A stretch of DNA of 64,000 nucleotides, taken from positions 55,134-119,133 of the forward strand of contig NZ_JAHYSG010000024.1 of the NCBI RefSeq assembly GCF_022095675.1, written 5' to 3'. How positions within the stretch are numbered: position 1 is the stretch's first letter; each line of letters opens with the position of its first letter. Position numbers and translations under genes: made by a program. Positions 39,440 through 48,984 of the stretch are shown one piece after another. Source of the stretch: Dactylosporangium sp. AC04546. Lineage in GTDB: Bacteria; Actinomycetota; Actinomycetes; Mycobacteriales; Micromonosporaceae. A model generated the notes under the pieces. The model had not been told where the DNA came from. It did no database searches and saw only the letters and a list, made by a program, of their open reading frames with translations.

Positions 39440-39871
39440 ATGAGCGAGCTGCGGATCTTGGCTGTTTCGGAGGGACCGACCGCCGACGACTGGCGGCACG
39501 TCCACAACGTGATCATCCCGGCCGACGCGCTGAGCGCCGACGAGGTCCGCGAGCGGATCGGTCGCAACCGCCTCCACGTGGCGTACCGGGGTGACACGCT
39601 CGTGGGCTGCACGACGGTCCGGCCGGGAGCGGTCGCCACGGTCATCGTGCGGGTGCTTGCGCAGTACCGCCGGCAGGGCATCGGCCGGCAGCTGCACGCC
39701 ATGGCCCTCGCGGAGGCGCGGGCGCTCGACGCCGAGCGGGTCGAGACGATCGTCTGGGCGTCCAATGTGGACGGCCTGCGGTTCGCCGCGGCGCACGGGT
39801 ACGCCGAGGAGGTCGACCGCTACCTGCCGGACGGCGAGGACGTCCCGTACATCACCCTGAGACGGGCCTGA
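39440..39871 (+). CDS. GNAT-family N-acetyltransferase
   Basis: 143 residues. The acetyl-CoA binding motif appears as RVLAQYRRQGIGRQLHAMAL (Q/RxxGxG/A type) at about 71-90, preceded by strand ATVIVRV and followed by RVETIVWASNVDGLRFAAAH and GYAEEVDRYL, the usual C-terminal end of small GNATs. The acceptor substrate is unknown. It follows the MFS-Usp gene closely on the same strand. Its final 52 bases overlap the 3' end of the leftward permease gene. Confidence 0.85.
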   Translation: MSELRILAVSEGPTADDWRHVHNVIIPADALSADEVRERIGRNRLHVAYRGDTLVGCTTVRPGAVATVIVRVLAQYRRQGIGRQLHAMALAEARALDAERVETIVWASNVDGLRFAAAHGYAEEVDRYLPDGEDVPYITLRRA

Positions 39872-42705
39872 CTCGACAGCACCGCCACGACGGCCAGCAG
39901 CACCAGGGCCGAGCCGTACGCCACGGCCGGCTCGGCCAGCGGCGGCACGCCCACCCACCGCAGCCCGGGCAGTGAGCCGGCCGCGGCCAGCCAGGCGACG
40001 ACGGCCGCGACGGCCCCGGCGACGCCGGCCGCGAGGACCAGCCGCAGCGCGGCCAGCGGCTCGACCAGCCGGGCGGTGCGGGCCGGCAGCCCCTGGGCGC
40101 GCAGCGCCCGCAGGTCGGCCGCGCTCCCGCCGATGGTGCCGACGATCAGGGCCGCCGCGGCGAGGGCCACCGCGATCACGCCCGCGACGAGATAGAACCG
40201 CAGGCCCTGGGCGCTGCCCTCGCCGGCCAGCGCGGCCCGGGCGTCGCCGACCGTGTGCCGGCCCTCGACGGTGAGGCCGCGGGACACCAGCGTGTCGACG
40301 AGCGACGGCGGGGCGTCGGCGGTGAGCCACACCTCGGCGTCGTCGGCGGCGCTGTCGGTGGCGAGCCGGTCGGCGTAGTCGAGGTCGACCAGGGCGCCGC
40401 TGGTGCCGAGCCGCGGCAGCCGGTCGGCGGTGGCGGCGATGCGGGCCGGGACCGACCTGCCGCCGAACGAGCCGACCGTGCCCTCCGGCGGCAGCGGGCC
40501 GGTGGCCAGCACGGGCAGCGCCTCGGGCGCGTCGGCGGTGCGAAGGATTCCGGCGTCGACACGCGACGACGCGGGGAGCGTGAACGTGACCCCGCCGCCG
40601 TCGGCCGGCGCCGCCGACGCGCCGGGCGCGACCCGCCAGCGGGGCGACGGCGGGTTGTGCACGGTCAGCACGACCGTCGGTCCCAGATAGGGAGGCAGTC
40701 GTACCGTGAGATCGACGAGCCGGCATCCGGCCGCGCACGGCAGCTCGGCAGTGTACGTCGATCGCCCCGGCCGCAGCGCGCCGAGCTCGACGGCCGTGGT
40801 GGCCCGCCCGTCCCGCGGCGCGACGGTGACCGCGAACCCGAGGTCCGGCCGGTCCAGCGACGTCACCGTGACGTCGAGCGAGATGCGGTTCGCGGTGAGC
40901 ACCACGGGCTCCCCGTCGACCGGCGGGTGCAGGACGCCGGCCAGCTCGGTGGGCGGGACCGACGCGGACGTGTGGGACAGGATCGCGACCCGGCCGAGCC
41001 GCGTCGCGTCGACGGCGAGCACGGGTGGGCTGCCGGCCGTGGCCGGGATGGGCACGACCGCCATCGCGTACCGGCCGTCGGGGTCGGCGGCCCGGACCGC
41101 GCTCAGCAGGTGGGTGCGGCTGCTCGCGCCGACCTGGAGCACGACCGGCGCACCGGTGCTCACATCGGCGTCGACCGCCTGCCGCTGGGTGACGGCGGTG
41201 CCGGCGGCCGCGGCGAACCCGAGCGACGCGAGCGCGACGACGAGCACCACGAGCACCCGCGCGCCGACCGGCCGGCGGGCCAGGCGCAGCCCGGCCAGGG
41301 CGGCGGCGAGCCGGCCCCGGTGCAGCGCCCGGCGGGCCGCGGCGGCGGCGAGCGGCGGCACCACGGCCGCGGCGGCCAGCGCGACGGCGAGCATGACGAG
41401 GGCCGGCGCGACGAGCGCGACCCCGCCGCCGAAGCCGCCGGCGCCGCGCAGCTGCACGGTGGCGACGGCCGCGGCGACGAGCACGAGCACGACGGCCCCG
41501 CGCCAGCGCGCTACCCGCCGGTCGACCTCGCGCAGCAGCGCGCTCACCGGCGCCGCCACGGTCCGCACGGCGACCACGAGCGCGAGGAGCACCGCGCCGA
41601 GCACCGCGACGCCGGCGTACCGCAGCGCACCCGGCGTGCTCCAGCCGCCGGCGGCGGTGAACCCGGCGACCGCGCCCACGGGCACGGCGACGAGCGTCTC
41701 GCCGACCGCCAGCCACCACCGCCAGCGCCGGGCGACGCCGCGCAGGGCGATGATGCCGTGCTCGAAGCGGCGGGCCCGGGCGGCGGCCGACACGGCGAGG
41801 ACGATGACCGCCCAGGCGAGCACGAGGACCGGGGCGACGGCGTACGGGACGGTGGCCCGCACCGCGGCCCGCCGCTCGTCGATGCGCTCGATGACGCCGT
41901 CGAGGTCGGTCGACAGCCGCGCGCCCTCGGTGCTGCGCCGCTTCGCGCTCGCGACCCAGTCGCGCAGCTCGTCCAGCGACGCGACGCTGATGGCCCCGGG
42001 CCGCGGATAGCCGTTGTACGCCTGCAGCTCGGCGGGCCGGGAGAAGGTGGCGAGGGTGCGCCGGTCGACCGAGATCGCCGGGCCGGTGAGGTCGGCGAGC
42101 GCGCCGCTGCGGCCCCAGTAGGGCTCGGAGCTGTCGCGGGCCCGGACGATCCCGACCACGGTCAGGGCGGTGGGGCCGCCGGCCGGGACGTACTTGTTGA
42201 GGAGGTCGTCGTAGCGGGAGCCGCTCATCGAGATCGCCTGGCCGGGCTTCACCCCGAGCCGCTGGGCGGAGTGCTCGCTGACGACCGCCTCGCCGGCGCC
42301 CATGAGGCAGCGGCCGGCGACGATCACGACGTGCTCACAGAGGCGTTCGCGGTAGGAGATCCGGGAGAGCTGCTCGGCGGTGGCCACCGGCAGCTCGGTG
42401 GGCTGCGCGACGAACTGGGCGGAGAACACCGACTCGTAGCCGGGCGCGTCGAGCCAGCCGGACGCGAGGCTCTCGAAGGTGCGCGGCATGCTGCCGTCGC
42501 CGGTCGACTCGACCTGGCCGGTGACGACGATGTTGACGTCGCCGGCGGCGGCGCCGGCCAGCTCGGCGGCGACGATGCGCCGGTCGGCGCGGTCGACGTA
42601 GACGGGCGCGGCCACGGCGGCGGCGGTCGCCAGCGCGGTGAGCATGGCGACGGTGAGCGCGCGGGCCCAGCGGGACCGCAGCATGGCCAGCACCAGCGCG
42701 ATCAC
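39820..42705 (-). CDS. FtsX-like ABC permease, second of a pair
   Basis: 961 residues. An N-terminal helix (VLAMLRSRWARALTVAMLTA) and a large outer domain (SVFSAQFVAQPTELPVATAE) lead to helices near 290-450. A second long outer domain then runs to about 830, with three more helices at the C-terminus (GLRFYLVAGVIAVALAAAAL; VLAAGVAGAVAAVVAWLAAA). This is the shape of FtsX/MacB-superfamily permeases, which couple a cytoplasmic ATPase to work on outer domains. The GTG start overlaps the stop of the preceding permease gene (GTGA). No ATPase gene is adjacent. The C-terminus overlaps the convergent GNAT gene. Confidence 0.8.
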   Translation of the reverse strand: MIALVLAMLRSRWARALTVAMLTALATAAAVAAPVYVDRADRRIVAAELAGAAAGDVNIVVTGQVESTGDGSMPRTFESLASGWLDAPGYESVFSAQFVAQPTELPVATAEQLSRISYRERLCEHVVIVAGRCLMGAGEAVVSEHSAQRLGVKPGQAISMSGSRYDDLLNKYVPAGGPTALTVVGIVRARDSSEPYWGRSGALADLTGPAISVDRRTLATFSRPAELQAYNGYPRPGAISVASLDELRDWVASAKRRSTEGARLSTDLDGVIERIDERRAAVRATVPYAVAPVLVLAWAVIVLAVSAAARARRFEHGIIALRGVARRWRWWLAVGETLVAVPVGAVAGFTAAGGWSTPGALRYAGVAVLGAVLLALVVAVRTVAAPVSALLREVDRRVARWRGAVVLVLVAAAVATVQLRGAGGFGGGVALVAPALVMLAVALAAAAVVPPLAAAAARRALHRGRLAAALAGLRLARRPVGARVLVVLVVALASLGFAAAAGTAVTQRQAVDADVSTGAPVVLQVGASSRTHLLSAVRAADPDGRYAMAVVPIPATAGSPPVLAVDATRLGRVAILSHTSASVPPTELAGVLHPPVDGEPVVLTANRISLDVTVTSLDRPDLGFAVTVAPRDGRATTAVELGALRPGRSTYTAELPCAAGCRLVDLTVRLPPYLGPTVVLTVHNPPSPRWRVAPGASAAPADGGGVTFTLPASSRVDAGILRTADAPEALPVLATGPLPPEGTVGSFGGRSVPARIAATADRLPRLGTSGALVDLDYADRLATDSAADDAEVWLTADAPPSLVDTLVSRGLTVEGRHTVGDARAALAGEGSAQGLRFYLVAGVIAVALAAAALIVGTIGGSAADLRALRAQGLPARTARLVEPLAALRLVLAAGVAGAVAAVVAWLAAAGSLPGLRWVGVPPLAEPAVAYGSALVLLAVVAVLSSQARLRVMYGTSSPSGR

Positions 42706-45548
42706 GGGCGCTCCTCCCCGTTCTTCAGCGCGGCTCCGGACAGGGCGACGGCGGCGAACACCGCCAGGGCGAACACCGCCACGACCAGGAGGGCGAGCGG
42801 CTGGACGGCGGGCTCGGTGACCGGCCAGCGGTCGGTGAACGGCCGCACGGGTGGCGGCGCGAGCAACCGCAGCACGACGGCGGCGAGCAGCCCGACCGGT
42901 ACGCCGACGAGGACCGGGGCGAGCGCCGACCAGCGGCCGGCGGTGCGCAGCGCGGCCCGCCCGACGCCCTGGCGGCGCAGCGCGGTCCGCTCGGCGGCCC
43001 GCTGGCGGCGGTCGACGGCGGCGACGACGGCCGCGGTGACCCCGCCGAGCAGCAGGATGGCGGCGGCCCCGGCGAGGCCGCCGAGGAGGATCAGCGCCGG
43101 GGCGAGCCGCCCGGCCCGGTCGGTGGCCCGGTCGACGGTGTCGTCGCCGATGACGGTGAGACCGGCGGCGCGCAGCCGCTCGACGGTCCGGTCGGTGGCG
43201 GCCGGGCTGAGCCAGACCTCGGGACGGTCGCCGGAGCCGCCGGGCCGCCCCGTGCCGGCGGCGATGCGCTGGGCGTAGTCGAGGTCGACGATCACACCCT
43301 CGGTGCCACCGCGCGGGACGGTGGCGACCGGGTGCGGCGCCAGCGGTACCGTCGCGCCGAAGATGGTGACGGCGGGCTCCTCGTGGGCCGGCAGCGCGTC
43401 CCCGGACACGAGCGCCGGCAGTGGCACCGGCGTGTTGACAGCGTAGAGGCGGCTGTCGATCGGTGAGGTGCTCATCGGCGCGGCGTCCAGCAGGCGCAGC
43501 CCGCCGCCCGACTGGTCGACCTGGATGCCGCTGACGGCCCTGCCGAGCGTGGTGCGCCAGCGGGCCGCATCGCCGAACGCGCCGGCGTCGACCACGGCGC
43601 GGCCGCCGGCGGTCAGCTCGCGCAGCTCGACCGGGCCGTGTTCGGCGTCGATCGCGTCGACGCGGCAGCCCCGGTCGCAGGCCGGCACGGCGACCGTGCG
43701 GGCCGACGGCTGCGGGTCGACCGGGCCGAACTCGGCGATCACCTGCTCGCCGGTGGCAGCGACCGTTAGCACGACCCGGATGACCGCGCCCTCGCCCCCG
43801 GCGGTGAGGGTGAGCGCGGTACCGCTGAACTCGAGCGCCTCCGGCGACGGCCCGCGCAGGGCGTCCGCGGGGCCGCCGGTCACCGCCGCGAACCGGGCGC
43901 TGTCGACGGCGATCACCGGGGCCGCGCCGGCCGCACCGGTGACGACGACGGCCATCGCCTCCGTGCCCGACGGGTCGGCGGCGCGCACGGCGGCGAGCAG
44001 CCGTGCCGGTGCGACCGGCGCGACCCGCAGCACCCGGTCGGCGCCGAGCTCGACGGCGGCCCGCTCGGCCCGGGCGGTGATGGCACCGGCCCAGTCCTGC
44101 GCGGCGAGCGCGGCGACGCAGGTGGCGGCGGCGAGCACGGGCACGATGCGGTACGCGGTGCGGCGCCGCCCGAGGGTCAGCCCGGCGATGCCGCCGGCGA
44201 CCCGGCCGGCGGCGAGCGCGTTGCGCCCGGCCAGTCCGGCCCCGGCCAGCAGCGCGCGGGTGGCGAGCACCCCGGCGCCGACGGCGAGCAGCAGCGGCGC
44301 CGCCTGGGAGAGGCCGAACCCGGTGTCGCGCCGCACGTCGGCGGCCGGCTCGGTGGCGACCTGGAAGAACGCGGCGACGGCGAGCGCGAGGGCACACACC
44401 TCGACGGTGGCGGCGGCGAGCGGCCGGCGCGGGAGCACGACCCGCAGCAGGTCGGCGACGCGCCGCTGGGTGGCCGCCCAGTCGGCCGCGACCACGATGA
44501 CGGCGGCCGCGCCGAGCAGCACCCAGAGCTCGACCGGCGGCCGCTGCCGCAGCGCGTACGCGATCGCGAGCGGCACGGCGGCGCCGGCCGCCAGCGGGAA
44601 CAGGCTCTGTCCGGCGGTGGCGGCCAGGGCGCGCCACCGCGGCAGGCCGCGGATCGCCAGCCGGGCGGCGTCGCCACGGCGCTCGGCGGCGGCGTAGGCG
44701 GCCGCCACCGCGAGGGCCAGCGTGCCGAACAGCAGGACCTGGAGCTCGGCGATGCGGATGCCGCGCAATGTCGCCCGCCGGTCGGTGGCGAGCGCGGCGG
44801 CGAGCGCGGGCGCACCGGAGTACACCTGCGGAAATGCCCCCTGCAGGCGGATCAGCTCGGCCGAGAGCTCCTCCGGCGCGTCGAACGCCACCGGGCGCAG
44901 CAGGGCGTCGACGGTGGCGCTCACCGACACCTTCGCCCGGGCGATCGTGTCGAGCGTCGTGTACGCGGCGGGGCCACCCTGGTCGGACCAGTACCAGCCG
45001 GTCGGGTCGGCCGCCTGGAAGACGCCGGTGACCGTGAGCTCGACCGGGGTGGCGGTGAGGCCCGCGTCGTGCCGCAGCTTCGCGCCGGGGCCGACGGCGA
45101 GCTGCCGGGCCAGGTCGGCGCCGAGCATGACCTCACCGTCGGCGGACGGGCAGCTCCCGGCGGTGAACGTGACGTTGCGGCAGACCTCGTCCAGGACGCG
45201 CAGCTCGACCGGCTGCTTGCGGTCGCCGGCGTAGAGACCCCCGGCCAGGCGTACCCCGGTGATCATCCGCTCGGTGTTGTCCGGCGTCAGGGCATTGCCG
45301 CTGACCAGCTGGCGGAAGCGGTCGAGGGTCGGGCCGGGGCTGGTGCCGAGGTCGACCGGGCCGCGGACGCCGAGCGAGCGCTGCGCCTCGCCGGCGGCGC
45401 TGATGCGCTCGCGGGTCGCGGTGCGCTCGGCGGTGGCGGCGCCCCAGCCGGCGGCGAGGGCGGCACTGACGGTGATCGCCGCGAGCAACGCCATGACCAG
45501 AGCCTGCGGGCGTCGCGCCCGCAGCGCGGCGAAGATCAGGCCCAGCAT
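42702..45548 (-). CDS. FtsX-like ABC permease, first of a pair
   Basis: 948 residues with the same plan as its neighbour: first helix MLGLIFAALRARRPQALVMA onward, outer domain 1 with paired cysteines (LDEVCRNVTFTAGSCPSADG) and EVMLGADLARQLAVGPGAKL (MacB-PCD-like), a block of helices about 290-480, and outer domain 2 with another cysteine pair (VAVPACDRGCRVDAI). Three C-terminal helices complete it (LAPALILLGGLAGAAAILLL). The ATG at 45548 was chosen because the membrane helix starts right there. Translationally coupled to the second permease; both presumably form a heterodimer. The function could be lipoprotein, peptide or wall-hydrolase control, but this is open. Confidence 0.8.
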   Translation of the reverse strand: MLGLIFAALRARRPQALVMALLAAITVSAALAAGWGAATAERTATRERISAAGEAQRSLGVRGPVDLGTSPGPTLDRFRQLVSGNALTPDNTERMITGVRLAGGLYAGDRKQPVELRVLDEVCRNVTFTAGSCPSADGEVMLGADLARQLAVGPGAKLRHDAGLTATPVELTVTGVFQAADPTGWYWSDQGGPAAYTTLDTIARAKVSVSATVDALLRPVAFDAPEELSAELIRLQGAFPQVYSGAPALAAALATDRRATLRGIRIAELQVLLFGTLALAVAAAYAAAERRGDAARLAIRGLPRWRALAATAGQSLFPLAAGAAVPLAIAYALRQRPPVELWVLLGAAAVIVVAADWAATQRRVADLLRVVLPRRPLAAATVEVCALALAVAAFFQVATEPAADVRRDTGFGLSQAAPLLLAVGAGVLATRALLAGAGLAGRNALAAGRVAGGIAGLTLGRRRTAYRIVPVLAAATCVAALAAQDWAGAITARAERAAVELGADRVLRVAPVAPARLLAAVRAADPSGTEAMAVVVTGAAGAAPVIAVDSARFAAVTGGPADALRGPSPEALEFSGTALTLTAGGEGAVIRVVLTVAATGEQVIAEFGPVDPQPSARTVAVPACDRGCRVDAIDAEHGPVELRELTAGGRAVVDAGAFGDAARWRTTLGRAVSGIQVDQSGGGLRLLDAAPMSTSPIDSRLYAVNTPVPLPALVSGDALPAHEEPAVTIFGATVPLAPHPVATVPRGGTEGVIVDLDYAQRIAAGTGRPGGSGDRPEVWLSPAATDRTVERLRAAGLTVIGDDTVDRATDRAGRLAPALILLGGLAGAAAILLLGGVTAAVVAAVDRRQRAAERTALRRQGVGRAALRTAGRWSALAPVLVGVPVGLLAAVVLRLLAPPPVRPFTDRWPVTEPAVQPLALLVVAVFALAVFAAVALSGAALKNGEERP

Positions 45549-45683
45549 GCAGTGGACCCTAGCGAAGTCCCATTGCCTCATCAATGCCGTCGAGTGCACT
45601 TGGAGAAACCTCAACGCACCCCTCTGGCGGCCGATGAGTCGATCGTCCGGTGTTCAACCAACGCGACTGGGACGTGAAGCAGC

Positions 45684-47336
45684 ATGAGCACATCCACGAC
45701 ACCGATCGAGATCACGGTGCGGCGCGGCGCGCTGCGGGGCTGGGTCGCCGACCGGCCGGTCGCGACCAAGATCCTGATCATCTCCGCGGTCGTCGCCGTG
45801 GTCGCGATCGGCGTCGGCATCCTGTCGATCGTGAGCATGAACCGGCTCAACGGCCGGCTCGACCAGCTCAAGACCCGCCACCTGGAGAGCGTGGCCCAGC
45901 TGGTGGTCATCCGGCAGGGGATCAGCGAGAACTACCGCTCCCAGTCGCTGTTCGCCTGGTCCTCCTCCGATCCGACGCTGGGGCCGCGGGCCCTGGACGC
46001 CCGCAACGCCGGCGACACGCTGGTCGACCAGGGCCTCACGAGGTACCGCCGGCTCACCAGCGGCTCGGACGCGCGCGAGAAGGCCGTGACCACGTTCGCC
46101 GACACCTGGGCGAACTACACCAACCTGCGCAACGTCGTGGTGTTCCGTGACCAGCCCCGGGCCGGCACGACCGTCCCGACCGACGGCGCCGAGCGAACGA
46201 AGCTGTGGAACAGCCTCGAGGCGCAGATGAACACCTCGGTCGCCGAGCTGCAGAAGCTGGAGACCGACGAGGCCGCCGCGATGGCGTCGGACGCGACCAG
46301 CGACTACGCGACCGCCCGCGACTGGACGGTCGGTTCGCTCGTCGCCGGCCTGCTGCTGGCGCTGGTGATCGGTGTGGCGATCAGCCGGCGGATGACGGCG
46401 CAGCTGCGCAGCGTCTCGGACACCCTCCGCGGCGTCGCCGACGGTGACCTGACCCGGCGGGCCGAGGTGCACGGGCGCGACGAGCTGGGCCGGATGGCGG
46501 TGGCCGTCAACCAGGCGAACGCGAGCATCGGCCGTACCGTGGAGACCCTCTCGACCGCCGCGAGCACCCTCGGGACGAGCTCCGGGCAGCTGACCGGCGT
46601 CACGTCGCGCATCGCCGACAGCGCGCGGGCCGCGGCCGAGCGGGCCAACGTGGTGGCCGGCGACGCGGGCACGGTGTCGCACAACGTGCAGACGGTGGCC
46701 GCCGGCTCGGAGGAGATGGGCGCCTCGATCCGGGAGATCGCGCAGAACGCCAACGACGCGGCGCGGGTCGCCTCGGAGGCGGTCGGCGTGGCCGAGTCGA
46801 CCAACCGGACGGTGTCGAAGCTCGGCGACTCCTCGACCGAGATCGGCAACGTGGTCAAGGTGATCACCTCGATCGCCGAGCAGACGAACCTGCTGGCGCT
46901 GAACGCGACGATCGAGGCGGCCCGGGCGGGCGCGGCCGGCAAGGGCTTCGCGGTCGTGGCCTCCGAGGTCAAGGACCTCGCCCAGGAGACGGCCCGGGCG
47001 ACCGAGGACATCTCGCGGCGGGTCGAGGCGATCCAGTCGGACACGGCGAACGCGGTCGAGGCGATCGGCGAGATCAGCCGGATCATCGCCCGGATCAACG
47101 ACTACCAGCTGACGATCGCCTCCGCGGTCGAGGAGCAGACGGCGACGACGAGCGAGATGAGCCGCAGCGTCGGCGACGCGGCGCACGGGGCGGCGAACAT
47201 CGCGAACAACATCGCGGGGGTCGCGGACGCCACGCAGACGACGACGGCGACGCTCGCCGAGGTGGACCGGACGGTGGCCGAGCTGAGCCGGCTGGCCACC
47301 GACCTGCAGCAGGCTGTGGGGTCGTTCAAGGTGTGA
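45684..47336 (+). CDS. Methyl-accepting chemotaxis protein
   Basis: 550 residues. Membrane helix about 30-52 ([20 protein letters not shown]), a four-helix sensor domain ([20 protein letters not shown]), a second helix near 215-235 ([20 protein letters not shown]), then HAMP ([20 protein letters not shown]) and a long coiled-coil signalling domain. Its tip carries [20 protein letters not shown] and [20 protein letters not shown], the near-invariant hairpin that binds CheA/CheW. No CheA or CheW gene is in this window. Many Micromonosporaceae with motile spores have such receptors. A strong hairpin follows the stop. Confidence 0.93.
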   Translation: MSTSTTPIEITVRRGALRGWVADRPVATKILIISAVVAVVAIGVGILSIVSMNRLNGRLDQLKTRHLESVAQLVVIRQGISENYRSQSLFAWSSSDPTLGPRALDARNAGDTLVDQGLTRYRRLTSGSDAREKAVTTFADTWANYTNLRNVVVFRDQPRAGTTVPTDGAERTKLWNSLEAQMNTSVAELQKLETDEAAAMASDATSDYATARDWTVGSLVAGLLLALVIGVAISRRMTAQLRSVSDTLRGVADGDLTRRAEVHGRDELGRMAVAVNQANASIGRTVETLSTAASTLGTSSGQLTGVTSRIADSARAAAERANVVAGDAGTVSHNVQTVAAGSEEMGASIREIAQNANDAARVASEAVGVAESTNRTVSKLGDSSTEIGNVVKVITSIAEQTNLLALNATIEAARAGAAGKGFAVVASEVKDLAQETARATEDISRRVEAIQSDTANAVEAIGEISRIIARINDYQLTIASAVEEQTATTSEMSRSVGDAAHGAANIANNIAGVADATQTTTATLAEVDRTVAELSRLATDLQQAVGSFKV

Positions 47337-47340
47337 CTCC

Positions 47341-47374
47341 CTGGGGGCGGCCACCCCACCGTGGCCGCCCCCAG
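47341..47374. terminator. Bidirectional hairpin terminator, 14-bp stem
   Basis: CTGGGGGCGGCCAC (47341-47354) pairs exactly with GTGGCCGCCCCCAG (47361-47374) around a six-base loop. It lies four bases after the chemoreceptor stop and just before the 3' end of the convergent GH30 gene. Confidence 0.88.
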
Positions 47375-47378
47375 GTGC

Positions 47379-48878
47379 TCACCAGGTGAATGTCGCCAGG
47401 GCGCCGCCGGGCAGCGTGTACTCGAACGTCCTGCCGCCGACCGTCACCGCGAACGAGCGCGGGTCGTCGTTCTGGTTGTGCACGACCAGGGCGGTCGTGC
47501 CGTCCGGGGTACGGAAGGCGACGTCCTGGATCTGGCCGTTCCAGCCGGTGGTGCCGTACGAGGTGCTCGCGATGCGCACCGAGCCGGGCGGCACGAACTT
47601 GGCCAGGTGACCGATCGTGTAGTACTCGGCGTCGGTGGTCACGCTGCCGTCGGCCTGGCGGGTGACCAGGCCGGTGCAGGTGCCGCAGCCGCCCAGGTGT
47701 GGGCCGCCGTCACTGTCGAGCGCGATGTTCCAGTTGACGACCGACTTCGCCCACTCGCGGGTGGTGCCGATGACGATGTTCCGCGCGTGCCAGACCAGCG
47801 TGTCGCGGAAGATCTGGGCCGGCGGGTCGTTCGGGCCGTGCGAGCCGGAGCACTCGGTGAACCAGATGCCCTTGTCGGGGAAGGCGTCGTGCAGCTTGCC
47901 CTGCGCGGACGGGTCGCCGGAGTAGCAGTGGTACGCGGTACCGGCGATCCACTTGGCCGCCGGGCTGGCCAGCAGCTTGTAGGGGTAGTCGGTCTCCGGG
48001 TCCTCGCCGGGCGGGGTGGACCCGACGTCGCCGGGGTGCGTGGTCCAGTTGTGGTCGTAGCCGAGGATCTTCGTGCGCGGGCTGAACAGGCGCAGCAGCG
48101 GGCCGAGGATCTCGATGACCTTCGCCTCCTGGCGCACCGGCAGGTCGGTGCCGGGGTAGCCGCTCGGGTGCCGGTTCTGCGGCTCGTTCTGCACGCTGAT
48201 GAAGTCGACCGGCACGCCCGCGGCGGTGTAGGCGAGCACGAAGCGCAGCAGGTAGGCGGCGTAGGCCGCATAGACGGCGGGCTCGTCCTTGAGCCGGCCA
48301 CCGACGAGCGAGTCGCCGGTCTTCATCCAGGCCGGCGGGCTCCACGGCGTGGCCATGACCTTCAGCTGCGGGTTGAGCTGCTTGGCCCGCCGCAGCAGCG
48401 GCAGGATCCGCGCCCGGTCGTGCTCGATGCCGAAGTGCCGCAGCGTGTAGTCGGTCTGGCCCGGGGGCATGTCGTCGTACGTGTAGTGCTCCGCCTCGGC
48501 GGTGAAGTCCGACGAGCCGACGGGCTGGCGCAGGAAGCTCACGCCGATGCCGGAGCGCGGGTCGAACAGCTTGCGCATGGTGTCCTCGCGCTGCGCCGGG
48601 GTGAGCCGGTAGAGCACGTCGGCGGAGGAGTCGGTGATGGCGGCACCGAAGCCGTCCATGCGCTGGTACGTCTGTGCGGGGTCGACGGTGATCGTGACCT
48701 CGGCCGAGGTGCCGGGGTTGAACTTCACGGGTGCGCGCTCGTGCAGCAGCTCGGCGCGGTCGACGGTGGTCACCCAGACCCGGGCGGTCGTGGTCCGGGG
48801 TTGTGCGACGGCGCTGCCGGACGCGGCGAGTGCGAGCACGCACCCGGTCGCGATCGCGCCGGTGAGACGGGTGAGCAT
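47379..48878 (-). CDS. Secreted GH30 glycoside hydrolase
   Basis: 499 residues. Signal peptide (LTRLTGAIATGCVLALAASG, cleavage near AVA-QPR). GH30 retaining glycosidases act as glucosylceramidases, beta-1,6-glucanases or xylanases. Family marks: YQRMDGFGAAITDSSADVLY, FLRQPVGSSDFT, MATPWSPPAWMKTGDSL, acid/base E232 in SVQNEPQN and nucleophile E342 in WFTECSG, ending in a small beta-sandwich (DGTTALVVHNQNDDPRSFAV). It resembles the glucosylceramidase/beta-1,6-glucanase branch. AGAGGAGA precedes the ATG. It is divergent from a LacI repressor gene, which probably controls it in response to a glucoside. Confidence 0.92.
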   Translation of the reverse strand: MLTRLTGAIATGCVLALAASGSAVAQPRTTTARVWVTTVDRAELLHERAPVKFNPGTSAEVTITVDPAQTYQRMDGFGAAITDSSADVLYRLTPAQREDTMRKLFDPRSGIGVSFLRQPVGSSDFTAEAEHYTYDDMPPGQTDYTLRHFGIEHDRARILPLLRRAKQLNPQLKVMATPWSPPAWMKTGDSLVGGRLKDEPAVYAAYAAYLLRFVLAYTAAGVPVDFISVQNEPQNRHPSGYPGTDLPVRQEAKVIEILGPLLRLFSPRTKILGYDHNWTTHPGDVGSTPPGEDPETDYPYKLLASPAAKWIAGTAYHCYSGDPSAQGKLHDAFPDKGIWFTECSGSHGPNDPPAQIFRDTLVWHARNIVIGTTREWAKSVVNWNIALDSDGGPHLGGCGTCTGLVTRQADGSVTTDAEYYTIGHLAKFVPPGSVRIASTSYGTTGWNGQIQDVAFRTPDGTTALVVHNQNDDPRSFAVTVGGRTFEYTLPGGALATFTW

Positions 48879-48899
48879 GCGATCTCCTCTGCGGCCTCT

Positions 48900-48984
48900 G
48901 TAACAAAATGAAACAGCCGTGTAACATCGCCGGGCATTAGAAAACTCTCATCGATATCGACTGTCAAGCTTGGTGATGTAACAG
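48900..48984. promoter_or_regulatory. Divergent GH30/LacI promoter region with palindrome
   Basis: TCGATATCGA at 48951-48960 is a ten-base palindrome next to a leftward TTGACA (complement of 48962-48967), so a LacI-type protein bound there would cover the GH30 promoter; the matching -10 is poor. GTAACA occurs three times (about 48900, 48921 and 48978), which may be a second signal. Confidence 0.5.

Noticed and set aside
42706..44637. N-terminal extension of the second permease far into the first permease gene
   Set aside because: The frame is open but reads as Arg/Ala-rich shadow; the membrane helix and the GTGA overlap place the start at 42705.
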